Assembly (NCBI RefSeq): GCF_000213175.1
Contig: NW_009799102.1
Span: forward strand, 1,712,710-1,763,552
Reading direction: 5' to 3'
DNA from: Neurospora tetrasperma FGSC 2508
Lineage: Eukaryota; Ascomycota; Sordariomycetes; Sordariales; Sordariaceae
Length of the DNA stretch: 50,843 nucleotides
Shown here one piece after another: positions 1-12,175 of the stretch. Each line of letters begins with the position of its first letter. Position 1 is the first letter of the stretch. Position numbers and translations under genes: made by a program. The notes under the pieces are model-generated. The model was not told the origin of the DNA. It saw nothing but the letters and a program-made list of their open reading frames with translations, and ran no database searches.

Positions 1-3000
1 TGGCAGCTGCTCCCCCACCTTTTAATATACTCATTGACACTACAGAAAGGAGCGACGCACAGACGTCACCTTACAAACTTTCCTTCCATATGTTGGCACC
101 GTGTGAATGTGCGACAGGGAGGGCGATGAGCGACGAAACGGAATCACTGTTTACTGCAACACATGCCCTGTTGTGAGTAGAAACAGTGCTGTGTGAGGCG
201 GCTTGTCCTCGATATCCCGCAAGGTGCTCTGGCCTTTTATTAAAGTGGGTGACGTAGTCGCAGTGGGCTATCTGCCAGTTGACCCTCCCGACCCGAGCGG
301 GTGAAAGTGGACGGAGACCCGCGGTCTCATCGACCATATATGACTAGTAGACTTTTGAGATTTAGGACGGCGCGGTGTTTTACATAGTTGCGGTCCAGCG
401 AGTTTTTGGTTTGTTCACTAGCGTTCGCGCAGTGATGCCATGCTTCTCGTAGTGAATATCCTGTCCGTGCAGCAGAATGTTGACTGCGCGGATTTCGGCG
501 ATTCAGAAATACTCGTGTCGCCCTTCTTGGGAGACCAAGTGATTTGTTTGATAAGGACTGAGGTGAGCTCAACCCGCGGTTTTTGGTTTGGTTGGCGGGG
601 CGTGATGTTTTGTGCTGATGATTCTTTTACATTTTGGATCACCATCATGTGTGTACACTGATTCCGTATCTCCCGCCAAGGGCTGGTCATGGTTTCTTTT
701 TGGGTGACTCTGCAACGCTGTTACGACCGTGTTGGTTTTTCCTATTGGCCAATTCTCCTTCAAGACCTTTCTTTCCCTCGCTCTCTGAACGGTTGCACGC
801 TTCTATAGAGATCTCATTGGGATTCTGCCAAGACGGCTGTCTGACTCCGGGCGATTGGGTAGGTGGGAGCCGTTGTCGCATCGCCGATGATTCGAATGGT
901 CTGGGGGTTCAACCGTCGTACCACAAGAGCACCGACAAACCCCAACGCGTGGGATATTGCCTAGACGGGATCTTGTCTGAATAAGTGATGCCCGATTGAC
1001 GGGCTGAGTAAGGTAGGGAGATCGTATGTGTCGTATGAAGATAGGATCCCATATTGACTCTGAATCAGTACAAACTCCTCCGTCATGAGTGACTGTGAGG
1101 ATTATCACATGTTATTGGTATGGGCGTTAGTTGTCGTTGTCGTGCGCTTCGTTCTCGACCGAGCCGGTGCACAGAGTCTCCAGGATGTCCAGGGACCTGA
1201 CTGAGTGCTCTCTGCCATGAGGTACGTGCCGGCGACATCGGCCCTTGTGAGATGGGTGTTGGAAAAGCAAGCTTGATGATTGGCCTGCTGAGGGCACGAC
1301 GTTGTGACCTCTCCTCTTCCTTGCCAGCCTTCCGAGCAGGGGTTTAAAAGTCTAACATGGATGCCTTGCATGCACTTGACGATGTGTGGATCTTGGGCCA
1401 ACTCTAACTGGACGCCGTGAGAGTGGGGTGTTAATGGCTGCTTCCACTCAGTGCTGTTTTCTTTGGTGTACATAGTTTCTCTTTGTTGAAATGAAATGTT
1501 CCTCTGTGGGCAGTCAACCACCAAAGAGCTAATCCCACTCATTGGAAACGGCTGACGCCCACTGAAACAGGTGACTCAAATCAGTCTGGATGTTGGAAAT
1601 GAAAATGATATACTTTCTGACTCTCTGATCAGTCTCCCAAAAACAAGTCCATGACGTGGTTTGCCGGGCGAGCCCGGAGGTCGTGATACCGCCTGTACTT
1701 GTGTGTTGCTACAAAACACGGGATGAGAAGTGTCATCGTCACACAATCATGTGGTTATAGTAACTTCCCTTACCCTTTGCTGGACGCCTTCAACTTCATA
1801 AGCGTTGGTGCTGGAATACAGTAGTAGAAGCGGGGCCTTTGGAGAAAGGCATTGATACTATGTTATATGATGGAAGTGGAAAAAAAAAAAAAAAACAGCT
1901 GGCAGCCCGAGTGACCGCTCAGGCGCTTTCTTGCAGCCGATGTATACACTACGGATGGGCAAGAGTCGCCCGCGTTGCATCGACACCGAATCACCAGCGC
2001 AGCCCAAAAGGAGGAATGTTGAAGCGGGCGTGGGGCGTAAATCCCAATGGTGGACATAATTATTATATCTCAGTCCTTCGATACGTCTAGAGTCGTGAGA
2101 TATCGTGAAATGGACACAAGTTGGAGAAGGAGGGAGCAATGGATATTTCCCCACTCTTGGGCGTGTGCCAACACCCTCAATCGGGCATTCCTATCTGTAA
2201 TGGCGCTGGGGTCCGGGTTGGTCTACCGCGTTAGCTGCCACATGCGACTGTGGAGCTGTCCAATCTGCGTCTTTGGATTTGTTCACTAGGCCCGCCCGCT
2301 GCCTGTTGGACATGGTCCCTCTCTCGCCTCGAGGTTGCATTTCCCGTCTCCATGTACTATGTAGTGTACAATCCTCTCCAGGGCCTGGCACTCCGGCTTG
2401 GCCTGCTTCCACTTCTCGTGTGTGCTCCGCACCGGCCATTTTCTTGACTTGGAGCAACCCAACAGCCGACCAAAGAAAGTCGGATCTGTCGTTCAAATTG
2501 CCCCGAGCGCCGCGGCCACCTTTTCCGTCCTCCGTTCTACGCTGGCGTGTCTTCCCGAGCTGGTTCCATCCCCCCCCCCCTTCTCCTCCCCCCCTCCTCC
2601 CCCGGAGGCGGAGCGCCCGTTCTGTTCATAAAATCCGTCATCGCCACCCTTTCCTCTCCTCTATCCTCTTCTTTTTCTCTCTTTCTTGTGCACTTTCGAC
2701 CTTCCTAACATCTGGCCCTGCCTTCCAGTTGTTACTCCGTTGGCCACTACAACAGGTGCCTACAGTATTCACAGCTCGTCAGCTAGGAGGTGCTCTTCCT
2801 AGTCGAGTTTTGCATGTAAGGAACTAACATCCAGACCCTCCCTTCTTCCCTTCCCATTCCCTCTTCCTCCTTACCAGTTCCGATGCTTGGACAAGACGAA
2901 GCGACATTCGGCGACACTTGTAACTGTCGAGGGCAAGTTGCGACTTGGAAACCGCCGTCCGCTACAGGCACGCAAAAAAAAATCGCATCGGACACTTGGT

Positions 3001-4755
3001 CGGCTTCAATCTGCCGTGTCTTGGTCTCTTCCACTAGTACGAGACCAGCGAATCAAAAAGGCTTCAGTTTCCCGAGACGATACAATTCGATCGTCAAGGC
3101 CCCGCGATCTCACAAGCTATGTACACTACCAAGTTTACACCACGACCGGTCGGTAATCAGCGACCTGGATCCCACACACACGACACTCAGCCCAGAAGAT
3201 ACGTACTTTCCCGAGCTTCCAGCCGATGACCACTCCCAAGACGGCACAAAGCGCCACGCTTGTTCCGAAACCGGAGTCACAAGCCATTCCCCTAGAAAGA
3301 GACCTAGCGCTGTAAAGCAATGGACACAGTAGCAACTCGGATGCTCAGAACTTGAAAAACATGGCCATCTGGATGGACGTAGCAACTTGGCATCGATCTT
3401 TTCACGGTCATGACGAGACAGCAAGAATGGACGACATGGAAACTCGGTCGTCACCAAGTGGAAACGCAGGGTAGAGCCAACTTTTGTGGTGATGCCCCTG
3501 GCACACTTGGTGGGCCCCGCCCCCGCCTCCCTAGGAGCCCTGGCCCTTGGGGGATCTTGTGCTGGGATCTTCCAGTCGCCCCCGGCTGCCCACTCCCCCG
3601 CCTGCGCATCCCACATTCATCTTCCTCACTATCACCAAAACGGCATGGAGCTTTTTCACCTCCATCACTTCCACTGCTGGCTGCTTCTACACATCGAATG
3701 GCGTGGAGATTGGCTGCGCCGAAATACCTACCGTCAACACCGCCACATCAAGACCGATGATCTTGCCTTCCAGCCGATCTCCCAGGTCCCCGGCAAGACA
3801 CGGTTGGGCTTGGGGTCTTGTCGATATCGGATGTTGCTGGCCTATCAAAAGACAGGACGACAACCGCATGGGCGCGATAAGGAAAGATTGCAATTGGCTT
3901 TTTTCGTCATATCGTCCCACGCAGTTGGTGTTGGAGTTGTGAGTGGGCAGCCCTGGAATTGGCTGGGTACGACTGTGCGTTCCATTGCATCACAGGCTCA
4001 CACGAGCAGCAGCTGCCGGCGAACTTGCAAACAGCACTCGAGTACCACCGCAGGAGCATCACCACCACTCGGACGCACACCCACCCAGGCCACCCACTTC
4101 TACCCCGATTTCTTGTTTCGAGATCTACCGTAGCAAGCCATCGGATGGTGTGTCAGCGAGGCATCTGCCGTTCCACTTGTCCCGTCCACACAGACTCCCT
4201 CAAACTCAGCCGGTGGCTTGGGCGTTTTCTATCATGATGCCTCCAACTCAGATTAGGGACCCGATGCGTCTTGGCTTCAGAGCTCCTCCCTCATGCTCTC
4301 TTGTCGCGAGAGTTTGACTAGAGGCCCGCTAGCCTGTTGCCCATGGTTGCCGGTTCAACCTGCCAAGATCGGGCATTGCTGCTTGGCTCGGTGTCCATAC
4401 TGTCGTGTGTCTTGTCTGCAACAGTTGTCTATTTTAACTTTCCGCTATCGGATCACCGACGTACATAGAGCCGTGTCGCCTCCGTCCAACTGCATAACTG
4501 CAATATTCGGAACCCCCCCTCCCTCTTCCATCTCGCTGTGCAGATCAGATTTGTGGCCATCAAAACTTGAACCGTGCCCTGACAGTTGACTGACTTTTCT
4601 TTCCCTAGATCCCCATTTCTCGTCCGAGCCATCCCCTCTTCCTTTCTCTTTTCTCCTTGTTCACAAGCTTGAGCTCTGATAGCCAAGTCGGCGCCTTTGA
4701 CAGTTTCTGAACGATACCCATACCTCGAGCGTTTGCCAAGGACAGCCTGCCTAGC
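1..4755. other. Long gene-free region upstream of glutamate synthase
   Basis: No reading frame here has convincing coding character. The longest forward frames (2273-2827, 2883-3332, 3486-4133) are compositionally irregular, Pro/Ser/Arg-rich and resemble no family I know. Landmarks are a pyrimidine-rich tract at about 2566-2700 with a C-run, an A-run at 1880-1894, a TGACTCA site (the Gcn4/CPC-1 core) at 1572-1578, and a good splice-acceptor context ending in AG at 4607-4608 after a CTGAC-like branch site. The last feature may mark a 5'-leader intron of glutamate synthase. From 4609 to 4755 the leader has no ATG, so no upstream ORF would intercept scanning ribosomes in that part. A non-coding transcript or a long spliced leader cannot be excluded. 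Confidence 0.5.
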
Positions 4756-7700
4756 ATGGGCGCTATCGAGGATTTCGACGACCGACAAGTGCATCTTGAA
4801 ACAGAGAAAGAGCAGTATCATCCCTATGAATACCAAACAGAGAATAACTCTTCGTGGGCTGGCGCCTTGCCGGTGAAGCAGTGCGTTTGACCCCAACCCC
4901 CTGTGATAAGTTGGCCAGGTTGGCTAACTAGATGTTGTTTAGGGGACTGTACGATCCCGAGCTCGAAAAGGATGCCTGTGGTGTAGGTTTTGCTTGGTAA
5001 GACCCCAGAAACAAATTAAGGTACTTTGAACAAACGCTAATCTGCCATGCTACAGCCATATCAAGGGCAAGCCCAGTCACAAGATTGTCAGCGATGCACG
5101 AAACCTGCTCTGCAACATGACCCATCGTGGTGCCGTGGGCTCTGACGCACGCGATGGCGATGGTGCGGGTGTCATGACATCGATCCCCCACAAGTTCTTC
5201 GTGAAGAACTTCGCGCGCGATGTTGGAGTTACGCTTCCTCCACTCGGCCAGTATGCTGTGGGAAACTTGTTCTTCAAACCTGATCCAGAGACACTGCAGG
5301 AGTCGAAGCGGCAGTTGGAAGAGATTGCCGAGTCGTTGGGCTTGAGAGTTCTAGGATGGCGAGAGCCTCCCGTGGATTCGACTTTGCTTGGCCCTGCTGC
5401 TCTTTCCCGAGAGCCTTCCATTCTGCAGCCTTTCGTTGTGCTAGCGTCTGCTTACGGGCCCGGCAATGAACCAGAAACAACCGATCCCGAGAAGTTTGAC
5501 GAGAGGCTGTTTGAGCGGCAGCTCTATGTCCTCCGGAAGAGAGCTACACACACGATTGGGCTGCAGAACTGGTTCTACATCTGCTCCCTTTCCAACAAGA
5601 ACATTGTCTACAAGGGTCAGCTGGCGCCGATTCAGGTTTACCAATACTACAATGATTTGGTGAACTATGACTATGAGGCTCACTTTGCCTTGGTGCATTC
5701 GCGTTTCTCCACCAACACCTTCCCCTCTTGGGATCGTGCCCAGCCTCTCCGATGGGCTGCTCACAATGGTAAGCGATAGATATTGTCCGTAAAACACTTG
5801 GTGCTCCTCGCTAACAGAATCTTCCCAGGTGAAATAAACACCCTTCGCGGCAACAAGAATTGGATGCGTGCTCGTGAGGGAGTCATGCAGTCTGATGTCT
5901 TTGGAGATGAGCTGGAACTTCTCTATCCTATTGTTGAGGCTGGCGGTTCCGACTCTGCTGCCTTCGATAACGTGTTGGAGCTCCTTACCATCAACGGCGT
6001 GCTCTCTCTTCCCGAGGCCGTGATGCTGATGGTGCCCGAGGCTTGGCAGGGAAACCAGAGCATGGATCCCAAGAAGGCCGCCTTCTATGAGTGGGCAGCT
6101 TGCCAAATGGAGCCCTGGGATGGCCCTGCGCTCTTTACGTTCGCTGATGGTCGTTTTTGCGGTGCCAACTTGGATCGTAACGGTCTCAGACCTTGCCGTT
6201 ATTATGTGATGGACGACGATCGCATTATCTGCGCGTCTGAGGTCGGCACTATCCCTGTTGAGCCCGAGAAGATCATTCAGAAGGGCCGTCTCCAACCTGG
6301 CCGCATGCTTCTCGTTGATACTCGCGCCGGTCGCATCATTGATGATTCCGAGTTGAAGGCTGCTGTCTCTAGCCGGGAGGACTTCAGGTCATGGCTCGAC
6401 AACGAACTCATTACCATGCCTCAGGTGCTCGAGACGCTTTCCGGTAGCCAGAGCATTGAGCTTGCTGCCAAGCCTGATAACACCAAGATCCAGGAGGACC
6501 CCCTATTGCACGCTTTTGGATACACCTTTGAGCAGGTGAGCTTGCTTCTTGGCCCCATGGCCTCGGATGAAAAGGAGGCTCTTGGTTCCATGGGTAACGA
6601 TGCTCCGCTTGCCTGTTTGTCCGATGCTCCCAAGTTGCTGTACGAATATTTCCGTCAGCTGTTTGCTCAGGTCACCAACCCGCCCATCGATCCCATCAGA
6701 GAGTCGATCGTCATGTCTCTTGAATGCTACGTTGGTCCCCAGGGCAACCTTCTCGAGATGGACTCGTCCCAATGTGGAAGACTTCTGCTTCCTAGCCCCA
6801 TCCTCTCCATTCCTGAGTTCAATGCACTCAAGAACATGTCTACTATCCATCCCGAGTGGACTGTCAAGACCATTGACTTGACATTCCCCAAGAAGGAAGG
6901 CATTGAGGGCTACATTAGACACCTTGACTATATCTGCATGGAGGCTACTGCCGCTATTGAAGCTAGTGATCGTATCATTGTGCTGTCTGACCGCAACACC
7001 TCCAAGGACCGTGTCGCTGTTTCTGCTCTCCTCGCTGGTGGCATGGTTCACCATCACCTTGTCAGCAACAAGTGGCGTGCAATGGCAGCCATTGTCGCTG
7101 AGACGGCCGAGGCTCGTGAAGTTCACCACATGTGCGTCCTCCTCGGCTACGGTGTTGACGCCATCAACCCCTACCTTGCCATGGAGTGCATCATTAAGCT
7201 CAACAAGGAGAAGCTCATCAAGAAGAAGCTGACCGATGATGAGCTCATCTACAACTACAAGCACTCCTGTGATGGTGGTATCCTCAAGGTCATGAGCAAG
7301 ATGGGTATCTCTACCTTGGCCAGTTATAAAGGTGCCCAGATCTTTGAGGCCTTGGGTGTCGACGACAGCGTGGTTGAGCGCTGCTTCAAAGGTACTGCCT
7401 CCCGTATCAAGGGTATAACTTTTGAACTTATCGCTGAGGATGCCTTCCGTTTGCACGAGCGCGGTTTCCCGTCGCGTTACACCGTTGCTGTTCCTGGACT
7501 TCCCGAGTCTGGTGAGTACCACTGGCGTGACAATGGCGAGGCACATATCAACGATCCTACTTCTATTGCAAACATCCAGGATGCCGTCCGTACCAAGAAC
7601 GACAAGTCTTACGAGGCCTACTCACTCTCCGAGTACGAGCAGATCAAATCTTGCACGCTTCGTGGTATGCTTGACTTCAATTTCGAAGACTGCTCTCCTA

Positions 7701-10700
7701 TCCCTATTGACCAGGTTGAGCCTTGGACCGAGATTGTTCGCCGATTCTGCACTGGTGCTATGTCGTATGGTTCTATCTCCCTCGAATCTCACTCTACCCT
7801 GGCCGTTGCCATGAACAGGCTTGGTGGCAAGTCCAACACCGGTGAAGGTGGTGAGGATCCTGAACGGTCCCAAAGGCTGCCGAACGGCGATACCATGCGC
7901 TCAGCCATCAAACAGGTGGCCTCAGGTCGCTTTGGTGTTACATCTGCTTATCTGGCCGACTCTGACGAACTTCAGATCAAGATGGCACAGGGTGCCAAGC
8001 CTGGTGAGGGTGGTGAGCTTCCTGGCCACAAGGTTTCTAAGTCCATTGCCCGCACTCGTCACTCTACCCCTGGCGTCGGCCTCATCTCGCCACCTCCTCA
8101 TCACGATATCTACTCGATCGAAGACTTGAAGCAGCTCATTTATGACCTTAAATGCTCGAGTCCTCGTTCTCGCGTTTCCGTCAAGCTTGTGTCTGAGACT
8201 GGCGTTGGTATCGTCGCCTCGGGTGTCGCTAAGGCTAAGGCAGACCACATTCTCATCTCTGGCCATGACGGTGGCACTGGTGCCTCTCGCTGGACTGGTA
8301 TCAAGTACGCCGGTCTCCCCTGGGAGTTGGGTCTCGCTGAGACTCATCAGACCTTGGTGCTTAACGACCTGCGTGGGCGCGTTGTCGTTCAGACTGATGG
8401 TCAGCTTCGTACCGGCCGTGATGTCGCCATTGCTTGCTTGCTGGGCGCTGAAGAGTGGGGATTTGCGACCACTCCTCTCATTGCCATGGGCTGCATCATG
8501 ATGCGCAAGTGCCATTTGAATACCTGCCCTGTTGGTATTGCCACTCAGGACCCTGAGCTTCGGAAGAAGTTCACTGGTACGCCTGAGCATGTGATCAACT
8601 TCTTCTACTACGTAGCGAACGAGCTCCGTGCTATCATGGCCAGGCTTGGTTTCCGCACCATCAATGAGATGGTTGGTCATGTTGAGGTGCTCAAGGTCCG
8701 CGAGGATCTCAGGACCAAGAAGACCTCCAACATTGACCTATCTCTCATCTTGACTCCCGCCCATAAACTCCGTCCCGGAGTGGCAACTTTCAATGTCCGC
8801 AAGCAGGATCACAAGCTTTACGTTCGCTTGGACAACAAGCTTATTACTGAGGCTGAGTTGACTCTTGATAAGGGACTGCCTTCACGTATTGAGTGTGACA
8901 TCGTTAACACTGACCGCGCCATGGGCACTTCACTGTCCTACCAAATTTCCAAACGCTATGGCGAGAAGGGACTGCCTGATGATACTGTCCATGTCAATAT
9001 TAAGGGTTCTGCGGGCCAGTCCTTCGGTGCTTTCCTTGCTCCGGGTGTCACGCTCGAGTTGGAGGGCGATGCCAACGATTACGTTGGCAAGGGCTTGTCC
9101 GGTGGTAGACTGATTGTCTACCCCCCTCGTTCCGCTGTATTCAAGGCTGAGGAGAACATTATCGTTGGTAACGTGTGCTTGTACGGAGCCACTAGCGGTA
9201 CCTGCTTCTTCCGCGGCGTTGCAGCTGAGCGTTTCGCTGTACGCAACTCTGGTGCCACCGCCGTGGTTGAGGGTGTCGGTGATCACGGCTGCGAGTACAT
9301 GACTGGTGGTCGGGTCGTGATCCTGGGAAGCACTGGCCGTAACTTTGCTGCTGGTATGTCTGGTGGAATCGCCTACATCTTGGATATTCAGGGCGACTTC
9401 TTGACCAAGCTCAACACCGAGATGGTTGAAGCCAGCACTCTTGAGGAGGCGGAGCCTGAAGAGATCGCATTCATCCGCAGTCTCGTTGAGGATCATCACC
9501 ACTACACTGGTTCCGAGCTTGCTGCTCGTATTCTGGTTGACTTCTCCCGTGCCCTCAAGCGCTTCATCAAGGTACTACCCGTCGACTACAAGCGCGTACT
9601 GGAGGAGGAGAAGGCCAAGGCTGTCAAGCAGGCTGCCGAGACCAAGCGGGCTGAGTACAGCCTTCCTGCGGCTGCGAGAAAGGAGAAGGATCCTCATGCG
9701 CCCAAGCTTCAGGATATCGAGGAGAGTATTACCGATAACGCTATCAGCAAGAAGAAGGCCCTTGTATTGGACAAGACGCGCGGTTTCATGAAGTATCAGC
9801 GTCGCGCTGAGAAGTACCGGAAGCCCGCGACTCGTGTTAAGGATTGGGCTGAACTGTCTCAGCGTCTTGATGAGGACGAACTCAAGTACCAGTCTGCCCG
9901 TTGCATGGACTGCGGTGTTCCCTTCTGCCAATCCGATAGCGGCTGCCCAATTTCCAACATCATCCCCAAGTGGAATGAGCTGGTCTTCCAGGGTCAGTGG
10001 CGAGATGCATTGAACCGCCTGTTAATGACCAACAACTTCCCCGAGTTTACTGGTCGCGTTTGCCCTGCTCCCTGCGAGGGTGCTTGCGTCTTGGGCATCA
10101 ACGAGCAGCCTGTTGGTATCAAGTCGATTGAGTGCGCCATCATTGACCGTGGTTTCGAGATGGGATGGATGGTACCGGAGCCCCCTAAGATTCGCACGGG
10201 CAAGAACGTTGCCATCATCGGATCTGGTCCCGCTGGTCTCGCTGCCGCCGACCAGCTGAACAAGGCTGGTCACAACGTTACTGTGTATGAGCGCGCCGAC
10301 CGTCTTGGTGGTCTGCTCATGTATGGCATTCCCAACATGAAATTGGACAAGCGCATCGTCAAGAGACGTACTGATTTCATGGCTGCTGAGGGTGTCCAGT
10401 TCAAGACTGGCGTTGCGATTGGCGAGGATATGACACTCAAGGATCTCAAGAAGCAGAATGATGCTGTCATCATTGCTACCGGTGCCACTGTCGCCCGCGA
10501 CCTTCCTATCAAGAACCGCAATCTTGAGGGCATCCATTTCGCTATGGAGTTCCTGCACAAGAACACCAAGTCTCTTCTTGATTCCGAACTGGCCGACGAT
10601 TCCTACATCTCCGCCAAAGATAAGCATGTCATTGTTATTGGTGGTGGTGATACCGGTAACGACTGCATTGGTACCTCTGTCCGCCACGGTGCCAAGTCGG

Positions 10701-11287
10701 TCATTAACTTTGAGCTTCTCCCCAAGCCTCCCCCGGCTCGCGGCCGCGATAACCCGTGGCCGCAGTGGCCCCGCGTCTACCGCGTGGACTACGGCCACGA
10801 TGAGGTCAAGCAACACACGGGCAAGGATCCTCGTGAATACTGCATCATGTCGGAGGAGTTTGTCGATGACGGCAACGGAAAGGTGAGGGGTATCAACACG
10901 ATCCGCGTGGAGTGGACCAAGTCTGCCAGCGGCGGTTGGGACATGAAGAAGATCGAGGGCTCGCAGCAGTTCTTCCCTGCCGATCTTGTCCTGCTGTCCA
11001 TGGGCTTTTTGGGACCTGAGGCTCGTGTGCTCGGCGATGAAATCGAGAAGGATCCTCGCAAGAACGTAAAGACTCCTCCCGGCAAGTATAGCACCAACGT
11101 CGAGGGCGTGTTCGCTGCCGGTGATTGCCGTCGTGGACAGTCGCTCATCGTCTGGGGTATCAACGAAGGTCGCCAGGCTGCTCGCGAGGTGGATCTCTAC
11201 CTCGAGAAGAGCACATGTTTGCCTGTTACTGGTGGTATCGTCAAGCGCACCGCTGAGGAGGTGTTCGCCGCTGCCGCCGCAGCTTAA
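4756..11287 (+). CDS. GLT1: NADH-dependent glutamate synthase (GOGAT), fused alpha/beta chain
   Basis: Converts glutamine plus 2-oxoglutarate to two glutamates using NADH; the Neurospora gene is known as en(am)-2. Exons are 4756-4880, 4943-4996, 5056-5768 and 5829-11287, joining in frame to about 2116 residues, the usual length for fungal single-chain GOGAT. The N-terminal class II glutaminase has its nucleophile at Cys54 (DACGVGF), implying a 53-residue propeptide as in yeast Glt1. The FMN/synthase region carries the [3Fe-4S] ligands Cys1186, Cys1192 and Cys1197 (C-x5-C-x4-C), followed by the GXGXG domain. The beta-like part begins near residue 1600 with a cysteine cluster from Cys1656 (CMDCGVPFC, then CPAPCEGAC) for [4Fe-4S] clusters, a FAD motif GSGPAG near 1762 and an NADH motif GGGDTG near 1902. 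Codon use is strongly biased, as expected for an abundant enzyme. The start is the first ATG giving the conserved propeptide. The product is expected to be cytosolic. Confidence 0.97.
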
Positions 11288-12175
11288 ATGGTGACGGGGA
11301 ATGTCATGATATCAGGAAGAGGATACGGTTGGGACCATTACCGTGATGGATGAGAGCGGCGATGGGAATTCCTATGATTTATTCTGCATCGGGTTCATTC
11401 AAGGTTGATACCACTGGTGGAAGCGTTTGTTTCTTGGCTGCGGATTCTTTTTGTTTCTTACCTTTCAAAAGAAAGCATGCATGCTCATATGGCCTTTTTG
11501 GGATTGCGATGTTCTCGCCAGTTTCCTGTTCTGATTTATTTCTCGATCGTTTGGTTCTGGGGTGGTCGGGTTGTGTATATACCATTAACGTTTTACGAAT
11601 ACATATTATTATTATTTTTACGAATGTTCCTGGACTCGCTACATCAGATATCATGCAACAAACTGACCTTGCTGCATGTGAGGTTATCGTGACATTCCTG
11701 TCTTGGCGGGGAGTACGTATGTAGGTTGTTGAGAATCTGCGGACGGCGATGGGGGCACGTGTAGCCATGATTGGCCAATTGCAGGCCTGGACACCCCTGT
11801 CAGCATTGGTGGGTTTGACTGGAGCAGGCCTCGAACGCGCTCCGACGCAATCCCTGCGACAGTGACGAAGTGATGTGGGGATGTTTCCACGAAGGTCTGG
11901 CGTCTCCACGGTACGGGCCACGAACAACACTGCAATCGTTAGCGCAATGACCTTCTCTGCTCAATCGTGTGATCGCATCTTGGTTTTTTGTTTGCCCAAC
12001 TGAATTCTTCCGTCGCCTTCCAGCGAGGGAGCTTGAAAGTCTCGATTTCCCGCAATCAATTCTCGCAACAGCATCATCGCATCACATTTTCTCAACAGCG
12101 TCTTCCACACAAGCCTCAATTAGCAGCAGCACCAGCAGCAGCAGTAGGTAGCAACACGACAACATCACTGCGACC
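11288..12175. other. Intergenic: GOGAT 3' region and VTC4 promoter/leader
   Basis: About 0.9 kb with no coding ORF. It holds the 3' untranslated end of glutamate synthase and the promoter of VTC4. An AT-rich block lies at about 11580-11625 and a CACGTG E-box at 11756-11761. The last 60 bases before the VTC4 ATG are CAG/CAA-rich and the start context is purine-favourable (gcgaccATG). Confidence 0.6.
11756..11761. promoter_or_regulatory. CACGTG E-box upstream of VTC4 (candidate NUC-1/Pho4 site)
   Basis: A perfect palindromic CACGTG lies 420 bp upstream of the VTC4 start codon. Pho4 in yeast and its Neurospora counterpart NUC-1 bind CACGTG to induce phosphate-starvation genes, and VTC4 is a classical member of that regulon in yeast. 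Function here is inferred from motif and context only, and other bHLH proteins (such as Cbf1) recognise the same core. Confidence 0.45.

Noticed and set aside
2816-2877. Intron-like segment with GTAAGG donor and CAG acceptor
   Set aside because: The only CTAAC branch site is about 10 nt from the donor, too close for a normal lariat, and no coding sequence flanks it.
3486-4133. 215-codon ORF upstream of GOGAT
   Set aside because: Composition is His/Pro/Ser-irregular, overlapping frames are equally open, and there is no domain or family resemblance.
6503-7546. 347-codon antisense ORF (and others at 7922-8680, 10022-10816) inside glutamate synthase
   Set aside because: Long antisense frames arise from the strong codon bias of this gene. 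The sense frame has full family conservation and the antisense translations resemble nothing.
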